Below are positions 1-7,924 of a stretch of DNA of 64,000 nt, piece by piece. This DNA is from Actinomycetota bacterium (GTDB lineage Bacteria; Actinomycetota; Actinomycetes; S36-B12), in NCBI GenBank assembly GCA_030645615.1, contig JAUSNB010000018.1, positions 1 to 64,000 of the forward strand, given 5' to 3'. Numbering within the stretch: position 1 is the first letter of the stretch; each line of letters opens with the position of its first letter. Below the pieces are notes generated by a model. That model was given only the letters and a program-made list of their open reading frames with translations, searched no databases and was not told the origin of the DNA. The translations under genes and the position numbers were made by a program.

Positions 1-62
1 CTGATCACGCCCATCACCGCGTCACGCTTCTGCGCCGCGGTGAACGTCGACTTCCGTCCCAT
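1..62 (-). CDS. Probable transposase OrfA / HTH protein, N-terminal fragment cut by window edge
   Basis: Only the first 20 codons are inside the window. They read MGRKSTFTAAQKRDAVMGVI, which resembles the start of the helix-turn-helix subunit of IS3-type or related transposases, where a basic patch is followed by a phrase like 'FT.EQKRDAV'. A strong Shine-Dalgarno (GGAGGA, complement of 70-75) lies 7-8 nt before the ATG at 62; an in-frame ATG at 68 is too close to it. The family call rests on this short stretch alone. A MerR- or Xre-type regulator cannot be excluded without the rest of the gene. Confidence 0.4.
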   Translation of the reverse strand, partial: MGRKSTFTAAQKRDAVMGVI

Positions 63-365
63 CTGCATGTCCTCCAACTCGGATCATGCAGCCTGCAAGC
101 CCCCGAAAGGGACTGTCAACTCACATCAGGGGGTCGCACCGCGTCTACCGCTCGTCTACCGCCTGCCTCCAATAGCATCGGGGCGGCCACCCGTTGGCTA
201 TCGGCCGTAGCAGCCGCTGGCCTCAAGTGTGGCCTGAGCATCGTTGTAGTACCCCTCCGCGGCCTCGCCGCCCACATGGCGCGACGCTCGTTGTACTCCG
301 CAATTCGCCGCTGCCACGACTCAAAGCCGTCGACGACGCGAATCCAATGGGTGCCCTCACCGGCC
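63..365. other. No confident gene; flank of the putative transposase
   Basis: About 300 bases between the transposase start and the end of the diguanylate cyclase gene. Short open stretches exist on the minus strand, one of which overlaps the GGDEF gene end, but none resembles a family I know and they lack a plausible ribosome binding site. The part next to the transposase could hold the insertion-sequence end, but I see no convincing inverted repeat because the other end is outside the window. Confidence 0.4.
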
Positions 366-1175
366 CTAGGCAGGCGTCCGATCGGAGCGTGACTGTGCGT
401 GGCTTTGCCGCTTGTTGGCGTACATCGTCTGATCACCTCGTGAGATCAAGTCCTCGAGCTCTTCACCGGCCGCCAGCTCGACCACTCCAACTGACACAGC
501 CCCGCCCGCTGACTTCGAGAGGCTCAGGTTGATTCCGGCGAAGCGCTCCACCGCGCCGGCCAGGGTGACACCCAACTGCCCGCAGATGAACTCATCGCCC
601 CCGAAGCGAACAACGACGTCGTAGTCGCGAACGACGCCGCGGATCGCGTCAGCAACGTCGACGAGAAGTGTGTCGCCGGCCTGATGCCCGCGACCGTCGT
701 TGACCTCCTTCAGCCCATCGACGTCGACGAACGCCAGAACGAATGTCTCACCAGTCCGCCTGGCCTGGACGATCTCCCTCTCCAGCTCCTGGACCCCGGC
801 CCCGCGAACGTAGGCACCCGTAAGCTCGTCGAAGACCAACGACGACACGCGCTCTGCAGCAAGCTCTCGATCGACGCCCGCAGCCTCTCGATCATCGGCG
901 GCGTGCTTCCGATCCCCCTGAGCACCGAGCCGGTCCCGCTTGGCTCCGGCCCGGTCCGATGCTGCCTCCACGTCGACGCGACCGTCCCGGTCGTCTCTCG
1001 CTGCGGCACGCTCGTCCCGGGCGGCGGATCGGAGGTCCCTGGCCTCGGCCGACTCGTCGTGCGAGTCGGCCGTGCGGTCCCGGTCGATCGCGGTCTGGTC
1101 CCCGTCCAATAGTCCCGAGTCATCGGCGGAACTGGCGGGAGGACCGCTGGCTGCTCCGTCAGGAGGGATACTCAT
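366..1175 (-). CDS. Diguanylate cyclase (GGDEF domain)
   Basis: This 269-residue protein probably makes cyclic di-GMP from two GTP. Residues 1-105 are highly charged and repetitive (many RD and ARD pairs) with no membrane segment or known sensor. The GGDEF domain starts at about 112 (DELTGAYVR at 116-124). The signature GGDEF is intact at 192-196, and RDYD at 183-186 lies exactly five residues before it, which fits the RxxD allosteric inhibitory site for c-di-GMP. No EAL domain is present. The gene stands alone beside the putative transposon edge, so its partner is unknown. The charged N-terminus may be a coiled coil that dimerises the enzyme; that is inference. Confidence 0.88.
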   Translation of the reverse strand: MSIPPDGAASGPPASSADDSGLLDGDQTAIDRDRTADSHDESAEARDLRSAARDERAAARDDRDGRVDVEAASDRAGAKRDRLGAQGDRKHAADDREAAGVDRELAAERVSSLVFDELTGAYVRGAGVQELEREIVQARRTGETFVLAFVDVDGLKEVNDGRGHQAGDTLLVDVADAIRGVVRDYDVVVRFGGDEFICGQLGVTLAGAVERFAGINLSLSKSAGGAVSVGVVELAAGEELEDLISRGDQTMYANKRQSHAQSRSDRTPA

Positions 1176-1253
1176 CGGGCGATCCTGTCACCGGACCCCA
1201 GACCCGTCCACCCACGATGCGGCGTGGCTACGGTGTCGCCCGGAGGTGGGGCC

Positions 1254-2054
1254 ATGGCTCGCGACATCATCGACGACCGGCTCATCGGGGCCCTGCACCT
1301 GCGCTCACTGACCCGCCAGGGCCTCGAGCACGACCCCGTGCGCGAGCACCTTGCCGTGCAGGCTGGCACGATCGACGCACTCCTCGCCGCCAACTACGTC
1401 GGCGATGCCACGATCGGGGATGTCCTGCGCATGGGCGACCTCGGCATCGGCACCGTGCAGCGACTCGGCGGGGAGCTCGTGATCCTCGACGGCGCGGCGT
1501 GGCTGGCGGCGGCGGACGGGCACGTGCATCCAGTCGATGACGACACGCTCACCCCATTCGCTGTGGCATGCCGATTCACGCCGGACGTGCTCCACGAGCA
1601 GCCCTCCCCCTTGGATTACCCGGGCATCCTGGCCACGCTGGATGCCATGGCGCCCTCAGCCGCCACGGTTGTCGGCATCCGTCTGGACGGACGCTTCCGC
1701 GACTTGCGCCTGCGCAGCGTGCGGGAGCAGGCACCGCCGTTCGTCCCGCTCACCGAGGTGGTCGCCCACCAGACCGAGTGGACGGTGGCGGCTGCCACCG
1801 GCACGCTGGTCGGCTTCCGCTTCCCCGACGGGACGTCCGGGGTCGAGGTGCCGGGATACCACCTGCACTTCCTGTCGGAGGACCGCAGCGCCGGCGGTCA
1901 CGTGCTGTCGGCCGAGCTAACGGACGGCACATTCGCCATGACGGTATGCGACGAACTTCACGTCGAACTGCCCGCCGGCGTGGCACTCGGGACCCCCGGT
2001 GCCACGGACAGGGCGACCATCGCCTCCGTCGAGGGCCAGCACGCCTTGGACTGA
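1254..2054 (+). CDS. alsD: Alpha-acetolactate decarboxylase
   Basis: This 266-residue enzyme converts 2-acetolactate to acetoin and CO2, either for the butanediol pathway or to drain excess acetolactate from branched-chain amino acid synthesis. The zinc-binding triad is visible as H203, H205 and H216 in GYHLHFLSEDRSAGGHVL, with the spacing known from the Brevibacillus enzyme. The phrase LDGAAWLAAADG at 78-89 is also family-typical. I chose ATG 1254 because GGAGG lies 7 nt upstream; a GTG at 1224 would place that site inside the gene. No acetolactate synthase lies next to it, so this looks like a stand-alone gene. Confidence 0.93.
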   Translation: MARDIIDDRLIGALHLRSLTRQGLEHDPVREHLAVQAGTIDALLAANYVGDATIGDVLRMGDLGIGTVQRLGGELVILDGAAWLAAADGHVHPVDDDTLTPFAVACRFTPDVLHEQPSPLDYPGILATLDAMAPSAATVVGIRLDGRFRDLRLRSVREQAPPFVPLTEVVAHQTEWTVAAATGTLVGFRFPDGTSGVEVPGYHLHFLSEDRSAGGHVLSAELTDGTFAMTVCDELHVELPAGVALGTPGATDRATIASVEGQHALD

Positions 2055-2190
2055 CCGCTCGTCGAAACCAGCAGGTGGGGTCAATCCCGGGGTCAGGGAG
2101 CGACGCCAGGTGCTGGTCTCGCGGCCCGGCGGCCACGGTCTCATGCCAGCCGTTACCCTGCCGGGACACGCGACGAGGGGACGGATCGGC

Positions 2191-2919
2191 ATGAGCGAGG
2201 AAGCATCCTCGTACGACGCGGCGCTTGCCCGCGGCCGGGGGATGTACGCCGGTACGCGTATCGGCCGGCCCGGTCACGGCGGCGGCTACTGGCTGCTGTG
2301 GGCGGGCGCGCAGTTCCTCCGGCTGAGGTGGGCGATCTCGATGACCCGGGCCGACCGGGTGCAGCCCGGGCCGGCGATCCTCGTGGGCAACCACCTCGCC
2401 TTCATGGACCCGGTGATGGTCGGGTTGGCGAACCGGTGGCGGCTGTACTACTTCACCAAGTCCGAGGCCTTCGAGGGTCGCGGGGGGATCTTCTTCCGGC
2501 TGGCCGGGCAGATCCCGCTGCGCCGCGGTGACGAGGTCGCGACCAACTGGGCGTTGGAGATGTCCTCGCATGTGCTCGCCGAGGGCCGCAAGCTGGCCCT
2601 GTACCCCGAGGCAACGCGATCGCCCGACGGCGCCTCCCTCCACCGCCTCTACCGGCGGGTCCTGGTGCCCGTGCTCCGCGCGAACCCGGGCATCCCCGTC
2701 CACGCGGTGTCCATCAGCTACCCCGGCACCCGCCGCGGCCGCAAGCGCGTGGACCTGCGCTTCTCCCCCGCCCTGCCGCTGGACCTCGACGCCATGAACG
2801 CCACCGAGCTCACCGATGCCGTGCGCGATGCCATCCTCAGCCTTGGCGGGATGCCGTACGTCGATCGCTACGGCCTGACCGTGAAGAAGAGCGACCCGCA
2901 CGGACCCGACGCCCCGTAA
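2191..2919 (+). CDS. 1-acyl-sn-glycerol-3-phosphate acyltransferase family protein
   Basis: A 242-residue PlsC-type acyltransferase that probably moves an acyl chain onto lysophosphatidic acid or a related lipid acceptor at the membrane. The catalytic NHLAFMD motif (HX4D, H68 and D73) and the acceptor-binding block around E140 (PEATRSPDG) are present. The N-terminal 50 residues contain one modest hydrophobic stretch (GGYWLLWAGAQFL). The start ATG 2191 follows GAGGGGA by about 9 nt; upstream in-frame codons would run through the 136-nt gap after alsD. It converges on the TauE-type gene with only 11 nt between stops. Which lipid it acylates cannot be told from sequence. Confidence 0.9.
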   Translation: MSEEASSYDAALARGRGMYAGTRIGRPGHGGGYWLLWAGAQFLRLRWAISMTRADRVQPGPAILVGNHLAFMDPVMVGLANRWRLYYFTKSEAFEGRGGIFFRLAGQIPLRRGDEVATNWALEMSSHVLAEGRKLALYPEATRSPDGASLHRLYRRVLVPVLRANPGIPVHAVSISYPGTRRGRKRVDLRFSPALPLDLDAMNATELTDAVRDAILSLGGMPYVDRYGLTVKKSDPHGPDAP

Positions 2920-2930
2920 GGCGCCCGGGC

Positions 2931-3656
2931 CTACGCCCAGCCGCCGAGGACCGCGACCGAGCGGATCAGCGCCGCGACGCACACCACGATGATCGCCGAC
3001 TTCCCGACCCGCTGCGTGACCGACTCGTCGAACCGCGCGCGAAGCAGTTCGCCGGCAACCGAGCCCACGACGAGCGCGACCAGCCAGGCCGCCAACCAGC
3101 CCACTGACGGGAAGGAGACACCTAGCAGGGGAAGGCTGACGACGCTCAGCAGCGCGAACACCACCTGCAGGGTGCGCAGGTACTCCCCGAACGGGAGGCC
3201 GCGAGTCACGAGATACGCAGCGATCGGCGGGCCGCCCACCCCGGCGACCGTGTTCACCAGCCCGCCCCACACCGCCGAGATCACGCCGGCAACCGCTCCG
3301 CGGAAGCGGTCAGCCAGCAGCAGCCACGCGACGGAGCCGCACGCCGAAGCGGCGACGATGACGGGGAACACGGCCGGACCGGTGGTCCGCAGCACGATCC
3401 AGCCGAGCAGTACCCCCGCGGCCAGCCCAGGCACCATGCGGGCGACGACGCGCCAGGCAATGGCGGCGTCGGTCCGTGCGACCAGCCACCCGTTCTGCAC
3501 GATCGACAGCGCATTGACGAGGCCGATGCCGCTCGTCCCGGGCACCACCTGGCTCACGACCGGAGCAGCCACCAGGGCGAAGCCGAGTCCGGTGAGGCCC
3601 TGCACGAACGCTCCTGCGGCAACGGCGACGGTGACGAGGGCCCATTCGGTCTGCAT
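2931..3656 (-). CDS. TauE/SafE-family sulfite exporter-like permease
   Basis: A 241-residue integral membrane protein with about seven or eight hydrophobic segments. The two-half architecture and the phrases FVQGLTGLGFALVAAP near the N-terminus and NTVAGVGGPPIAAY in the second half are diagnostic of the TauE/SafE (DUF81) family, whose members export sulfite, sulfoacetate or other small anions. The start ATG 3656 follows a GAGGGG tract. The divergent MFS gene begins only 30 nt away. The substrate is unknown, since no sulfur metabolism gene is adjacent. Confidence 0.87.
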   Translation of the reverse strand: MQTEWALVTVAVAAGAFVQGLTGLGFALVAAPVVSQVVPGTSGIGLVNALSIVQNGWLVARTDAAIAWRVVARMVPGLAAGVLLGWIVLRTTGPAVFPVIVAASACGSVAWLLLADRFRGAVAGVISAVWGGLVNTVAGVGGPPIAAYLVTRGLPFGEYLRTLQVVFALLSVVSLPLLGVSFPSVGWLAAWLVALVVGSVAGELLRARFDESVTQRVGKSAIIVVCVAALIRSVAVLGGWA

Positions 3657-3674
3657 GGGCCCCCCTCGCGCCGA

Positions 3675-3680
3675 TAGCGT
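3675..3680 (+). promoter_or_regulatory. -10 hexamer TAGCGT of a leaderless promoter
   Basis: TAGCGT ends exactly 6 nt before the GTG at 3687, so transcription would begin at the start codon itself. There is no Shine-Dalgarno. The same TAGCGT-N6-GTG arrangement precedes the trkA gene at 42641. Confidence 0.6.
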
Positions 3681-3686
3681 CCGACC

Positions 3687-5036
3687 GTGACCGACGAGCG
3701 CCTCGGGCGCCGAACCTATCTCGGCTACGCGCTGGGTTCCGTGGGCACGGCCGGCTTCGCGACGGTGCCCGGACTGCTGCTGGCGTACTACCTGACCAAC
3801 AGCCTCGGGGTAGCCGCGGCATTGGCGGCCGTCGTGGTGCTCGTGCCCAAGCTGTGGGACGTGGCGTTCCTGCCGCTCGTCGGCACCCTGAGCGACCGAT
3901 CCGCTCAACGGCTGCGCTCGCGCAGGCCGTTCCTGCTCGCGGGCGGCCTCGCCCTGCCCGTCGTGTTCGTCCTGATGTTCGCAACGCCGACCAGCCTTGG
4001 CGAATGGGCGGCGGCGGCCTGGGTGCTGGTCTTCTTCCTGCTCGCCGCGTCGGCGTTCGCCCTCTTCCAGGTTCCCTACATCGCCATGCCGGCGGAGATC
4101 ACCGAGGATGCCGAAGAGCGCACGACGATGATGTCGTGGCGGGTCGCCTTCCTCGCCCTCGGGATCCTGCTGTTCGGTGTCGGAGCACCTGCGCTGCGAG
4201 ATGCCGGGAACGGCGGCGCAGGTGGCTACCTCATCATGTCCGTAGGCGTGGCGTCGTTGATCGCCTTGGGCATGCTCGGGTGCTGGTGGGCGCTGCGGCG
4301 GACGCGACCTGTGCCGGTCGACACCTCCGGGCATGGCGGGCACTCCCTGCGCGAGCAGTTCGCGGTGGCCTGGCGCACCCGCTCCTTCCGGATCCTGCTC
4401 GGGGCCTTCGTCATCCAGGCCCTGGCGACGGGCGCGATGCTCGCTGCCGCGCAGTACTTCGCGACCTACGTCCTGGGGCAGGAGGGCCTCAGCGACGTCC
4501 TCTTCGCCGCGCTCATCGTGCCGGCGCTCATCGTCATGCCCGGCTGGGCGTGGGTCGGTCACCGCTGGGGCAAGCGCGCCGGCTACACCGCGTCGTCGTT
4601 GGCCTTCCTGGCCGGGGCGCTGGCCCTGCTCACCGCGCGGGCGCTGCCCAACGGCGCCATCCTCGCGATCGTCGGGCTCTGTGGCATCGGATACGCGGGC
4701 ATGCAGATGTTCCCACTGGCGATGCTCCCCGATGCCATCGCCGCCGACGCCCTGGCAAGCGGCCGGCAGCGGGCCGGGGCCTTCACCGGCGTCTGGACGG
4801 CCGGCGAGACGATCGGCTTCGCCGTCGGCCCTGCCCTCGTGCTGCTCATGCTTGCCCTCACCGGCTTCGTGTCGTCGACGGGCGAGCCCGCGGCGCAGCC
4901 TGAACTGGCCGAGACCGGCGTTCTCCTCGCCTTCACGGTCCTGCCGGCCGCGCTCGTGGCGCTGAGCCTGCCGCTGATCCGCTCCTACCGGCTTGAGCCG
5001 GTGGCGGTGGCCACCTCGACGGAAGGAGCGCCATGA
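3687..5036 (+). CDS. MFS transporter, GPH (glycoside/cation symporter)-like
   Basis: A 449-residue permease with 12 predicted membrane segments. Features such as the early YALGSVGTAGF block, PKLWDVAFLPLVGTLSDR (the MFS loop 2-3 region) and FQVPYIAMPAEIT resemble the MelB-like glycoside-pentoside-hexuronide:cation symporters. It starts at GTG 3687, placed by the leaderless -10 box. Its stop overlaps the next start by ATGA (5033-5036), so it is probably translated together with the downstream PLP enzyme, whose substrate it might carry. That link is inference; the transported molecule is not evident. Confidence 0.85.
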   Translation: MTDERLGRRTYLGYALGSVGTAGFATVPGLLLAYYLTNSLGVAAALAAVVVLVPKLWDVAFLPLVGTLSDRSAQRLRSRRPFLLAGGLALPVVFVLMFATPTSLGEWAAAAWVLVFFLLAASAFALFQVPYIAMPAEITEDAEERTTMMSWRVAFLALGILLFGVGAPALRDAGNGGAGGYLIMSVGVASLIALGMLGCWWALRRTRPVPVDTSGHGGHSLREQFAVAWRTRSFRILLGAFVIQALATGAMLAAAQYFATYVLGQEGLSDVLFAALIVPALIVMPGWAWVGHRWGKRAGYTASSLAFLAGALALLTARALPNGAILAIVGLCGIGYAGMQMFPLAMLPDAIAADALASGRQRAGAFTGVWTAGETIGFAVGPALVLLMLALTGFVSSTGEPAAQPELAETGVLLAFTVLPAALVALSLPLIRSYRLEPVAVATSTEGAP

Positions 5037-6511
5037 CGCAGCCACGCGATGGCCGGCCGGCCGATGCCGTACTGGCCGATCTCGAGGCGATGCGGACCGA
5101 CGATGCCCCAGTGCGCGGCGGTCGAGTCCTTGCCTACGTCTACGACGCTGGCGTCCCGGGGCTGCCCGAGGCTGGCCGGGCCGCCCTCGCGTCGTTCGGC
5201 GAGGTCAACGCACTGGACCCGACCGTCTTCCCGAGCGTCGGCCGCATCGAGAACGGTCTGGTCGGCTGGGCACTCGACCTCCTGAACGGGCCGGCTGGGT
5301 CATGCGGACTGGTGACGAGCGGTGGGACGGAGTCGTGCGTGCTCGCCGTCCTGGCCGCGCGCGAGTCCTGGCGCCGGGCTGGCGGGGCCGGCCAGCCCGT
5401 CGTGCTCATGCCGGTGACGGGACACGCGGCGTTCGCCAAGGCCGCCCACCTCCTAGGCATGCGCCTGCGCACGCTGCCGGTCGACGCGGCGTCCATGCGC
5501 GTACGGGTAGCCGATGTCGGCGCCGCCCTGGCCGAAGAGGGCGCGGCTGTAGCGCTGGTCGTCGTGTCTGCGCCGTCGTACGCCCACGGGGTCGTCGACC
5601 CGGTGGGCGAAGTCGCGTCCCTCGCCGCCGCCCGGGGGATCCCGTGCCATGTCGACGCATGCATCGGAGGACTGGTGCTGCCCTACCTGCGCCGGCTCGG
5701 CCGCGACCTGCCTGCATTCGACTTGTCCGTCCCTGGCGTTCGCTCACTGTCCGCCGATCTCCACAAGTACGGCTACTCCCCCAAGGGCGCATCGTTGTTG
5801 CTGTTCAGCGATGCCCGCTATCGAGAGGGAGCCTTCTTCGCATACTCCGCATGGCCGGGCTACCCCGTCGTAAACACGACGCTGCAGAGCACCAAGTCGG
5901 CCGGCCCGATGGCTGCGGCGTGGACGGTCGCGCATGTGCTCGGCGACGACGGCATGCTGGCGGCGAACCGCCGGGCCATCGACGCGACCGACCGCATCGT
6001 CGCGGCAGTCAATGCCATCCCGGGCCTTCGCGTGGTCGGACTGCCGGACAGCACCCTCGTGGCGATCGCCGCCGATGGCGATGAGGGGTCCGGCGGTGTC
6101 GATCCCTACGTCCTCGCCGACCGAATGCGTGCCCGCCACTGGTTCATCCAGCCGCAACCCGCGTGCGGGGACCTCCCGCGGACGGTGCACCTCACCGTGC
6201 AGCCGGCTTCGCTCGCCACGGTAGACGAGTTCGTGGCGGACCTGGCCGAGGCGGCCGCCGCGTGCGCCGGCCAGCCGTGGGCGACGGTCGACGCCGGGCT
6301 GATGGCGGCGCTCGCGGATCTCGATGCCGCGACCCTGGACGCCGAGACCGTCGCCGGGCTGCTGGCGCTGGCCGGACTGGTCGGCGACGGCCCGCCAGGC
6401 CTGCCGGCGGAGTCCGCCAGTGTGCAGGCGCTGATCGAAGCTACCCCGCCAGACGTCCGGGACCGGCTGCTTGTGGGATTCTTCTCCCTTCTGTTCACCG
6501 CCGACCGCTGA
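5033..6511 (+). CDS. PLP-dependent lyase/decarboxylase, sphingosine-1-phosphate lyase-like
   Basis: A 492-residue fold-type I PLP enzyme. The cofactor pocket is intact: TSGGTES (95-101), stacking H131, HVDACIGG (D208 pairs with the pyridine nitrogen) and the Schiff-base lysine K245 in SADLHKYGYSPKG. The HVDAC and ADxHKYGxxPKG phrases are closer to sphingosine-1-phosphate lyase than to glutamate decarboxylase. Sphingosine-type substrates are not assured: bacterial relatives act on varied phospho-amino alcohols or amino acids. A C-terminal extension after about residue 415 is rich in Ala and Leu and is not part of the core fold. Translationally coupled (ATGA overlap) to the MFS gene. Confidence 0.83.
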   Translation: MTQPRDGRPADAVLADLEAMRTDDAPVRGGRVLAYVYDAGVPGLPEAGRAALASFGEVNALDPTVFPSVGRIENGLVGWALDLLNGPAGSCGLVTSGGTESCVLAVLAARESWRRAGGAGQPVVLMPVTGHAAFAKAAHLLGMRLRTLPVDAASMRVRVADVGAALAEEGAAVALVVVSAPSYAHGVVDPVGEVASLAAARGIPCHVDACIGGLVLPYLRRLGRDLPAFDLSVPGVRSLSADLHKYGYSPKGASLLLFSDARYREGAFFAYSAWPGYPVVNTTLQSTKSAGPMAAAWTVAHVLGDDGMLAANRRAIDATDRIVAAVNAIPGLRVVGLPDSTLVAIAADGDEGSGGVDPYVLADRMRARHWFIQPQPACGDLPRTVHLTVQPASLATVDEFVADLAEAAAACAGQPWATVDAGLMAALADLDAATLDAETVAGLLALAGLVGDGPPGLPAESASVQALIEATPPDVRDRLLVGFFSLLFTADR

Positions 6512-6513
6512 CC

Positions 6514-6520
6514 GAGGGGG
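6514..6520 (+). promoter_or_regulatory. Shine-Dalgarno GAGGGGG that fits an ATC, not the GTG, start
   Basis: GAGGGGG ends 18 nt before the GTG at 6539, too far for normal initiation, but only 6 nt before an in-frame ATC at 6527. It therefore bears on the start choice for the exported protein that follows. Confidence 0.35.
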
Positions 6521-6538
6521 CACACCATCAGACGCAAC

Positions 6539-7096
6539 GTGCGCGCCGTGGCGACTCTGGCGGCCATGCTGGTGCCCGTGGCCCTCGTGGGCGCATGGTC
6601 CCCCGCTGCGCCCCGGCCGTCCGACCGACTGACGATCAGCCAGATCGCGCCGGCACTCCTAGCCCCCGGCGCCGCGGCTGCGGCCGTCGGCTACAGCGGC
6701 ATGCTCGCGGTCGAGACAGAGACCCCTGCCTGCGGCATGGCTCGAGGGCGCACCTTCTGCACCCAGACCTACGTCGCCGACGTCTTCGGCGTGCACCCTG
6801 CCGCTGTCGGTGCCTGGTCCTCTCGGACACCGGCCAAGGCCAAGGCGTTCTTGTCGCTTGCGGCGAACGACCCGTCCAACTCGCTGTCCAAGGTGGTGAC
6901 GTTCACCGGGACGGAACTGGTCATGGAGACGCTCGAGTCGTCGTCACACTCCGGTTCGGACATCGTCACGACGTGGCGGGTCGTCGGCAACAACGTGGTC
7001 GCGGGCACATGCGCCCGAACGGCGTCCTCCGCCAACCGCGCCGCCCTGATCAGCTGCGCTCGCGTCCTGGCCAAGGCGCAGGCGCTGCGCTTCTAG
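6539..7096 (+). CDS. Exported protein of unknown function
   Basis: A 185-residue protein with a signal-peptide-like start (RAVATLAAMLVPVALVGAWS). The mature part is unfamiliar. It has four cysteines in pairs (PACGMARGRTFC, then GTCAR and ISCAR near the end), which could form two disulfides outside the cell. The GTG at 6539 has no Shine-Dalgarno at normal distance. An in-frame ATC at 6527 would add four residues (with two arginines, good for a signal peptide) and sits 6 nt after GAGGGGG, so the true start may be that rare codon. Followed by another exported protein on the same strand, perhaps co-transcribed. Confidence 0.62.
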   Translation: MRAVATLAAMLVPVALVGAWSPAAPRPSDRLTISQIAPALLAPGAAAAAVGYSGMLAVETETPACGMARGRTFCTQTYVADVFGVHPAAVGAWSSRTPAKAKAFLSLAANDPSNSLSKVVTFTGTELVMETLESSSHSGSDIVTTWRVVGNNVVAGTCARTASSANRAALISCARVLAKAQALRF

Positions 7097-7153
7097 CCAG
7101 CACGGGCCATGCCGCCTACGCTGTCCGGCACGGGGCCAGCCGGAGGAGCGTCG

Positions 7154-7921
7154 ATGCGCCGCATCCATGGGATCCTCGCCAGTGCCACCGCACTGGCGCT
7201 CGCAACCGGATTGCTCGCGTCGGCGCCCGCGCACGCGATCGTGGCCCCCGAAGCGCCTTCGACCGTTCCCTGGAAGTGGCCCATCACCGTCGACGCGTCC
7301 GTGCCTGCCGGAGGGAGCGCTTGGGTCGGGTCGCCGACGCTGCCGACGGCCGCACAGCGGGTCGACGTCATCGTCAGCCTCGCGGGCGGACCCGACATGG
7401 CCGGCGCCATGTTCACGGCCCTGGGCGGGCTGAGCAACAAGGACATGCTGCTTTTCTGCGCCGCCCTGGGCACGCCGGTGGTGGTGATCGGCGCCAATCC
7501 CTCGGGCGCCTATGACGATCCCGACCTTGCGCACCTTGCGGCCGCCGTCGTGCGGCCCGTCATGCAGGCCTGCTTCGCGATGGTCCAGGTCCTCGTCTCG
7601 AGGTCGAAGTCGAAGACCGGGGCGGACCGCGAGATGCGGGCCAAGTGCCCGCTCGCCACGGTGGCGATCCCGGTGATCACGACGCAAGGTGCGGATGGTC
7701 CCCTCGTCCAGTTCAACGGGACGCCGACCAGGCCCCGAAAGCCACCACTCAAGGTCACCTGCCGGATGTCCGGCGACGACATGAAGATCAGGGTCAAGAC
7801 CCGTTCGAAGAGGAAGACGCTCGCCGCGATCGTCGGGGACAGGCTGACCATCGGGTTCCAGAGCCTGCCCGGCGCTACGTCGGACGCTGCAGTGCAGCTG
7901 ACCTTCGGCGTACCCCGCTAG
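7154..7921 (+). CDS. Exported protein of unknown function
   Basis: A 255-residue protein with a clear Sec signal peptide: MRR, a hydrophobic core, and a cleavage site after SAPAHA (AxA rule). The mature chain contains the phrases RVDVIVSLAGG and SLPGATSDAAVQLTFGVPR and a basic region at the middle (RSKSKTG). I do not recognise a family. ATG 7154 follows GGAGGAG by 5 nt; an earlier in-frame ATG at 7109 lacks such a site. It converges with the interrupted small exported gene; the stops are three bases apart. Confidence 0.72.
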   Translation: MRRIHGILASATALALATGLLASAPAHAIVAPEAPSTVPWKWPITVDASVPAGGSAWVGSPTLPTAAQRVDVIVSLAGGPDMAGAMFTALGGLSNKDMLLFCAALGTPVVVIGANPSGAYDDPDLAHLAAAVVRPVMQACFAMVQVLVSRSKSKTGADREMRAKCPLATVAIPVITTQGADGPLVQFNGTPTRPRKPPLKVTCRMSGDDMKIRVKTRSKRKTLAAIVGDRLTIGFQSLPGATSDAAVQLTFGVPR

Positions 7922-7924
7922 GAG

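Noticed and set aside
116-436. A 106-codon minus-strand frame at the end of the GGDEF gene
   Set aside because: It overlaps the GGDEF gene in another frame, has no ribosome binding site and no family resemblance. I leave the region as unassigned.
1750-3270. Long minus-strand open frame opposite alsD and the acyltransferase gene
   Set aside because: Translation has no recognisable domain, is Arg/Pro-rich, and the opposite strand encodes two well-conserved enzymes.
2931-5045. A 704-codon minus-strand open frame across the MFS gene
   Set aside because: Only its last third is the real TauE-type gene (start 3656). The remainder is a high-GC shadow of the plus-strand MFS gene with low-complexity, Arg/Glu/Gly-rich translation.
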